Shown: positions 57,752 to 64,000 of the stretch, in pieces
Layout of the letters: every line of letters begins with the position of its first letter
How positions within the stretch are numbered: the first letter of the stretch is position 1
Origin: Marsupella aquatica
Lineage: Eukaryota; Marchantiophyta
DNA length: 64,000 nt
Assembly: GCA_973895155.1 (NCBI GenBank)
Contig: OZ316896.1
Coordinates: 7,564,001 to 7,628,000, forward strand
Reading direction: 5' to 3'
Notes under the pieces: generated by a model
The model's database searches: none
Told to the model about the DNA's origin: nothing
The model's input: the letters and a program-made list of their open reading frames with translations, nothing else
Translations under genes and position numbers: made by a program

Positions 57752-60700
57752 TTGCCTCCTACTTCTGATAGCACTGTTTTGCTTCCTAAATCTCTGCGTA
57801 GAAAGATGGAGAACCTCAACACGATTGCGATCCAGGATGTTTTGGACTGCGCACTCGCGGAGACTGATGTCATCTCAAAACATGTCATGTGTTTTGGAAA
57901 GGATTATCGTGGATTTGACAAGGAGCCGCCTCGAATCCCTCTATGCCGATTGGTTCATATGGAGGTGGTTCATACTTTGCAGAAAGACAACTCTTCCATC
58001 GAGAAGCTAAAAGACTCATTTCGTAGTATGGGTTACAATTCATCCATAGGAATGCGTTTCTATGTGCAGCCAACGGATGAGAATGGAATTGTTCTGACCT
58101 GTACCCAAGAGATTCGTGAGTCATGGGATCCAATTTGGCAATTGGAGAACGAGAAGTTTGAGGCTGAATGCGAGGCCGACCCAGATTTTCTCGTGTTGAA
58201 GGATAAGATGTTCTCTGTCTTTGATGGAAATCATAGGCTGTACTCTTGGACGCTTGTTACTGAGGAGAACCCAGACAATCCAAAATACCATCCTCGAGTG
58301 CTCTGCACAATATTTAAGGGAGACAAGGGATCTGTTATTGAAATTGAGGCAGCTATGCACACCGTCAATCAGTAAGTTCTTGTTCTTTTCCGGTTACTTC
58401 TTTGAATCTTGCGAGTGTTCTATTTAAGAGCGCTCGGCGTTGGTTATAGATCCCGTTATAGATAAATTGTACTTCGACTCTAACTCACTGCGTCTCTTCG
58501 TGTACTAGGCTTGGCCAAGCCGTTGTTGAGCCATCCCGAATCCTTGATGCAAATAGAATCAAACAAATTCTGGCGCATGACCTTGAGTATTACAGTAAAC
58601 TGATTGACCCGGCTAATTTCAAGAAGTTTGAGAGCATTTGGCTGAAGACTTGGAAGGGGTCATGGTATACGAAGAAGATGCCACAGGAAGCTCTTGTTTA
58701 CATTCTATGTGAGAATAAGATAAAGTCCTATTCGCACCAATTCAAGCTTGACATGGAGGCAGCCAAGGCTCAATGGAGTCCCTGGTTGGTGGACAAGATT
58801 TCCAAACGCCATGCGGCCATGATGAAGGACGCAACCAAAGACTGGGCAGTGAAGTCCTCAAAAATTACGCCCTTGTTAAGTCCTAAATTTGAAGATTTTC
58901 TTAGTACATGTGCAAAAATGTATGCTATCACAAAGAGAAACAAGAGAGAGAAGAAGCCTAACGCCATCGTATGTACAATGGACCGCGCCCAATTTTTCAC
59001 TGCTGTTTCTGCCCTAGACCCAAAGTTACAAAGCACCCTACTTGTGGCACATTGCAATCCTGAGCTACGAAGACAGTTTTTCCACCCAGAAAGTGTCAAC
59101 AACGACCCAGTCAAACAATGGTGTCATACTTGGATCACTTGGAATAGTGTAGAGGGAATTGTTGTCGGCATGTTACATTCATGTCTGCGTGAAGTAGAGC
59201 AAACGATGCCCGCGACTAGATTAGAAGAGTGGAATTGTGGTTTGTTTGATGATCTCGTTCAGTTTGTTACAAATGAATTGAAGAGATATGGTAATTCTGT
59301 GAAGAGTAAGTTCTTTCACACTATGTGGCCTTCAAAGTATCCAGAAAAAGAAGACTACACCCAGAAAAACCAGAAGCGGGCTAAAAGGTATCTTTACAGG
59401 TTCTACATGCACATGGAGGTAACCAAACCTGATTACTTCTGGGCATATCCTGCAGCTTCCATGAAGTGGATTACAATAAGTGAGGATGATGCCATAGCTG
59501 ATTTGTACTCCATGTACCCAGTGGAGGGCATATTTCCTCCGAGACCTATGACAGAATGGGAGAGAACTCACTACCCCTGGTATCTAGATACAGATATGGG
59601 ATTCTCCTTTTGATCAAAGGGAGAAAGATGCATTCCATAAGCTTTCACAGTCCCACATACCAGCAAAAATTGTGTCCGACATGAAGCAGGGCCTGCTAGA
59701 CGATGTAGACAAGTCTGCCATAGACTTGCAAAGTATCTGTGAAACGACTATTCTTCATGTGGACCGTAGTCGCAAACCTCGAGCGAAAGCAAAAACGGAG
59801 TTAGCAGCACCAAGCGAGTCAACAAAATCTGGGAGGAAAAGTGAGTATAGTGTTCCATAGTTTGGCCAGTGCCTGGCGCTGGCTAGACCTATCATGCGAA
59901 TTCACATTTCTTTCTAGATTCTTAGGCCTTTGTTGAAACCTAAGTGATTTGCATTTGGTTAGCGCCTGGCGCTAGCTTGTTTGAATACTCGATATTTACT
60001 TGTTCTAACTAGGACCTATTGGTAATTTAGGAGGGAGGAAGTCTAATACTGCGGGAACAGGAGGTACTAAAGTGGATGCTACACCTGAAGTTTCTGAGGC
60101 AAACATCGGAGCTCGATCGGACCCCATTACTCCTGTCGACAAGGGGAAGGTAATAGTTCCGGTCGACGCCACAAGTACCAGGAAGAAATGAAAGAGAGCT
60201 ATTGAAGGCGGACCTTCTTCAAGGGAGAGTGTTGCAGCATCTGGTGTCCAACGTGAAGTTGGAAACTTCAAAACTAGAGTGTCTCGTCATGCCATGGTTG
60301 AGACAAGCATATCCAAATTTTTTGACTCGACTTTCAACAAGGGGGAATGGGTTAGTAATGTGGAGAAGTGGGGGAAGGATCTTGTTAAGTCGGGATATAA
60401 AGAGAAGGGTGTTGTGCGGGGAGGAAAAGAAAGATCGTTTGGAGTGGATGCGGGTTTCATTTACCTACCGACCGGGTTCAAACCAATGATCGTAGATAAG
60501 AAGGTTCCTAAATGGAACACTCCAGATCACTCCATGGCTAGATCTTTTTTCAAATACATGGATCCATTTCTATCAGATGATGGGTTCCTTGCAATTCTAC
60601 ACAATGGGGAGTACGATCCCATGTCTCAAGTCATTGCTGCCTGTCAGGAGTCGAGAAAATTTAAGTGCATATGCACGCATAATGTTGTAATGTCTGTCCC

Positions 60701-60845
60701 AATGTATGCGGCAAAGATAGACCGTCAGGTAATGATCTACTCTTAACTATATCGCATTTTGAGTTATAACTCGTTTAACTTGGAGTTGCCAACTGATACT
60801 TGGGATTGCTTTCCGCAGATGTTTACCCTCAGGCTGGACATATTT
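57752..60845 (+). pseudogene. Copy B: ParB-like/DNA methyltransferase-like gene, 3' end cut by CACTA-3
   Basis: The best-preserved 5' half. The ParB-like domain (57930-58370) shows RIPLCRL, SIEKLKDSF and MFSVFDGNHRLYSW, then HTVNQ. A GT-AG intron lies at 58372-58508, and the second exon (58509-59594) is a helical region also present in copy A. A frame change sits at about 59595: TDTDMGFSF should continue as KWDSPFD, as in copy A. An intron at about 59840-60030 has two palindromes. The methyltransferase-like exon (60031-60728; TGA at 60189) has SFGVDAGFIYLPTG and YMDPFLSDDGFLAIL. A last exon starts at about 60820 (MFTLRLDIF) and stops matching copy A at 60845, where CACTA-3 begins. Motif I is not in the window for this copy. 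Confidence 0.62.
58429..59973. repeat. AGCGCCtGGCGCT palindromes in copy B introns
   Basis: Copies at 58429-58441 (AGCGCTCGGCGTT), 59868-59880 (AGTGCCTGGCGCT) and 59961-59973 (AGCGCCTGGCGCT). All lie inside introns bounded by GT-AG. Confidence 0.85.
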
Positions 60846-60867
60846 CATTGGTACATTTTAGGCATTT

Positions 60868-61335
60868 TTCCGATACTAAAAACACGCGTTTCTCAACGCG
60901 CCCGATACTAAACACAACGGAAAACTTCCGATACTCCCAGCTACGGAACTTCCGATACTACCCAAATCGAACATTATTATCCGATATGTTTTGTATCAAA
61001 AACTTTATCCAATACCCATCATATCGGACAATGTCCGAAACATCCTGTATCGCAAATTGAGAGCCGACATGTTTTTCAGATGTCCGATAATAATAGTATC
61101 GAAAGCTAATTCCGATAGGTTTGGTTTCAGACATTTACCGATACAAAATGTATCGGACATATGTTTGCGATACTATTTACAACGGAAATCATTTGCAAAG
61201 GCTGAGGGATCGGTTACTATCTGTTGAAATTTCTATCGGACCCCTCCTCGGCTGCGGGCTTAAGCGTCCGATCTGTGGAGTATCGGATAGTGGCTTCCGA
61301 TTTTTATAGTATCGGAAAATCCGATACTTTGAGGA
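60868..61335. repeat. CCGATA/TATCGG subterminal repeats of CACTA-3
   Basis: About 20 copies of TCCGATA or TATCGGA in both orientations, some as CGATAC/GTATCG, within 470 bp. This is typical of transposase binding sites at CACTA ends. No gene. Confidence 0.8.
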
Positions 61336-61594
61336 TGGGAAGGGGTTTTTTGCTTTGGCAGTACTGATGTGTGTCCGATATGTTTCCGATGGTATTTGAA
61401 TGGGACATATGGGACTTTAGTGTTTTACAATGTATAGGTTGCATGGAATTAATGGATTCAGATATGGGGCATACTTTAAGCAATAGATATGTATACTGCA
61501 TGAAATTGTGGACAATTAGAAAAATCATAGAATGCCGATAAAAAGATAGTGCCGGTAAAAATATACATGAAGATGGTGGGGTCTACAATTTATA

Positions 61595-63991
61595 CTAACT
61601 CGTGGGGGGTATGTCTCTATCTTCCACTACAACTACGTTGGGTCTCTCTTGGACTATGGACCGTGATCTGGGAATATACGGCATGACAATGGACCACTCG
61701 GGGTCATTGGGATAGGGTAGGTAAAAGCATTGCTCAAGGTGATGTGGGAAGGCAAAGGGATCTGAGGACCTCCAGTTGGAACTGATGACACTATTTGCGG
61801 ATGTCTTCAAACGAGTAAAACCGCATGCATCATCTTCACAAGTACGATTGTGGCCTACAAGATTCATCTTGAACCATTTGCACTTGAATACCACTTCCTC
61901 CAAAGTAGTATGTGCATGGTACTTCACTGTTAGGATCTCCTCAATCTTCCCATAATGGGCCACGGTGGAGCGAATGGGATTCATGTCTGACATGCTACTC
62001 TGGGAATCTTGGGTGAACCAACCCATCACCCCACAATCCTGTGTAGCTGCCCTCTTCTCATCAAGTCGTTCCACACGAAAATGTCTCCCCTTTGACCACA
62101 TGGCAGTCCGAGTCGTGACTATAAGTAGTGGACCATGAATCAAGGTACGAAGTTTATCTGTCACGTTTGGGTAGTGTAATACACTCTCCCCGGTACCCAC
62201 CAGGGCATCCACTTCTAACAACTTCTCCTTCATGTATGGGTGAAACTTGGGAAATAACCGTGGGCGTCGACTGTTTTGCTTCTCCTCCTCATAAAATGTT
62301 GTCCACTCCCCGACAACCTCGGGTGAGTTATACAACATAAATGTTGTGAGCTGTAAACGCTCTGCTGAGCCTATGAGACGCTCTCCAGATGCCCCAGTGA
62401 GTCTATCATCCTCGTAGTCAGCCTCTCGTGCCGCCTCATCTATCCATCCCCTAGGAGCACTAGGATCTAGTGTGGCAACTATGTTTGTACAGTAAAACAT
62501 ACTCTCTGCTCCAAGATGACGCTCCGCAATGCTACCTTCCACCCTAGCGCGATTAAAGACATATGACTTCATCACCCCCATATAACGCTCTACCCAATAC
62601 ATCCATCGACAATGTACTGGGCCTGCAATTGCAACCTCGCACACTAAATGTATGAGGAAATGAACCTGACCATCAAAGAATGAGGGAGGGAGTGCCTTCT
62701 CCAACTTGCAGACAACCTCTACTCCAAATATCTCCATGGCAGCAATGTCATCCTCCTGTACCTCCTTTTGACATACCCATCTTAAGAGCTTACCCAATGA
62801 CCAAAGGGCATCACGAAGTTCCTCACTACCCAATCCAATAATAGCAACTGGAAGAACATGTTCAAGCAACCGATGATAATCATGTGTCTTCAAGAAAGAT
62901 GGCCATTTTGGAGAATCCTCCCCCCCAAATGCCTTCCTAAGATTGGTACCATAACCTGTGGGAAACCTCATCAACCCAATACGTCTGCGAAACTCAATGC
63001 GCTCTGCCCTTGTCAAAACCCAAGGAGGATGGATGCTAGGGGGAGCACCAGGGGGGTCCAAAGATGGCCAAAAACCCAAAAGACCATGCATCCCCATCTC
63101 CTCACAACTTTCTCTCCAATTGTTATTTTTCTCCCCATATAGATGGCGAATCAATGATTTTCCCACATTCCCCTCAATGTGCATAGGGTCTAACAAGTGA
63201 TTAATGGGCATATCTGACCAATATGGCAATTGTGACAATGCAGACAAACGGGTCATGCCACATCTGAATAATGGTAATGGATCACTCGGATCCTGAACTC
63301 TCCCCCATACCTCTCTCCAATATGTTGGATCCTTCCGCTAAGGTTGAGGACGAATATCAGGTTGGCCCTCATCAGTATCATAAAGGAATGGATCACTCCT
63401 CCAAGGATGGTCTGGTGGAAGATATTTAGTATGACCAATGTAAACAATTTTTTGCAGAGTACTTGACTTGGGCCTGGCCACCCCCTCCAAATCGGGTCCA
63501 CATGTAGAGCAAGCTCGATAGCCTGATGTTTGCAATCCAGAAACATATCCAAACCCTGCCCAGTGCATAGAAAACACATTAATAAAATAAGGTTCATCAA
63601 GGCAAAAATCTGCATAATTGCAATTAAATACAAGGTTTAGGTACTAGAGGAAATAAGGGTTTACCATACCTGGTAAATCATGCATGGTCCACATAAGGAT
63701 GGCCTTTAGAGTAAATACGCGGGATAAACCTCTTGTGTTGTGACGTCCATCATAACAATCCACTCCTCTCCACAGTTGTATCAACTCATCAATCAATGGC
63801 TGCAAGTACACATCAATCTTTTTAACTTGCTTAGGACCCGGAATAATCATGGAGAGTAGTAGTTGACCTTTCTTCATGGCCATCCAAGGAGGGATGTTGT
63901 AGTTTGTCAACACTACTGGCCACACCAAATATGGTTTGGCTTTTCCTGTCAATGCAAAAGGGCTGATACCGTCTGCTGCCAAGCCTAGTCA
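61595..63991 (-). pseudogene. CACTA-3 transposase, partial
   Basis: The 63982-63660 exon carries the tnp2 core (GLAADGISPF with the first catalytic Asp; YNIPPWM; IIPGPKQV). The next exon (63577-63338) has RACSTCGPD and KIVYIGHTKYLPPDHPWR. Then 63256-61595 has the DPMHIEGNVGKSL, KTHDYHRLLEHVLP and PPSFFDGQVHFLIHL blocks of DUF4218 and a DUF4216-like C-terminus (KYHAHTTLEEVVFKCKWF). The splice region between 63660 and 63577 is not resolved. Upstream of GLAADG a TGA (plus-strand TCA at 63989-63991) replaces the Arg that CACTA-1 and CACTA-2 have in NVR(L/F)GL, a CGA-to-TGA change. The N-terminal part is outside the window. Confidence 0.8.
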
Positions 63992-64000
63992 AACATGTCG

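Larger units (their letters stand above)
60846..64000 (-). mobile_element. CACTA-3: 3' portion of a third CACTA-like transposon, cut by window end
   Basis: Homology of copy B to copy A stops at 60845, and the new sequence starts CATTGGTACATTTTAGG. A dense field of inverted CCGATA words follows, then a minus-strand transposase of the tnp2/DUF4218/DUF4216-like type. The 3' end of the element is therefore at 60846. The expected terminal CACTG/CACTA reads CATTG, consistent with one C-to-T change or a variant end. The 5' end is outside the window, so the inverted repeat and target duplication cannot be tested here. It has no TnpA-like gene between the transposase and the 3' end, unlike CACTA-1 and CACTA-2. 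Confidence 0.65.

Noticed and set aside
1-64000. tRNA, rRNA or other structured RNA genes
   Set aside because: I looked for tRNA-like A and B boxes and conserved rRNA stretches while reading and found none that I could support.

Overview
This window looks like nuclear DNA of a plant (streptophyte) with a large, repeat-rich genome, most likely a non-seed plant or charophyte-grade alga. The evidence is the plant-type CACTA (En/Spm) transposases with GT-AG introns, a plant-like EDM2-type PHD protein, a plant-like eL20 ribosomal-protein fragment, a MULE transposase, and the absence of operons and ribosome binding sites. The species cannot be fixed from sequence alone. I found no ordinary host gene with confidence; almost everything is nested transposable elements (TEs) and the genes they carry.

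Layout. (1) 0-6.8 kb: decayed retroelement-like coding sequence on both strands. (2) 6,778-25,022: an 18.2-kb CACTA element (here CACTA-1) with matching terminal inverted repeats and a 3-bp ATA target duplication. It carries a tnp2/DUF4218/DUF4216-like transposase, a TnpA-like gene with GW/WG and GRG motifs, a BRCT gene, an EDM2-like PHD gene and a decayed eL20 (RPL18A) fragment. (3) 25-27.2 kb: retroelement-like noncoding DNA with tandem repeats. (4) 27.5-35,375: the 3' part of a decayed CACTA-2 whose 3' terminus lies inside a gene. (5) 35,376-60,845: a complex of three related genes with a ParB-like domain followed by a beta-class DNA methyltransferase-like domain (copies A, C and B in map order). 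A MULE transposase gene (minus strand) appears to be split by a 13.4-kb element with inverted termini (42,393-55,822, element C), which carries a different, DUF7869-like candidate DDE transposase, copy C and an FCP/NIF-type phosphatase-like gene. (6) 60,846-64,000: the 3' part of CACTA-3, cut by the window end.

The most interesting point is that two unrelated transposases (MULE and DUF7869-like) each sit divergently next to a ParB-like plus methyltransferase-like gene, and each such unit has its own abundant palindromic repeat in introns and intergenic DNA (AGCGCCtGGCGCT for A/B, TGGACTGGGA-N3-TCCCAGTCCA for C). This could be a transposon self-recognition and DNA-modification module. In all three copies the DPPY-type catalytic tetrapeptide is not recognisable, and all three copies carry stops or frame breaks. 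Function is therefore inferred from domain resemblance, not shown.
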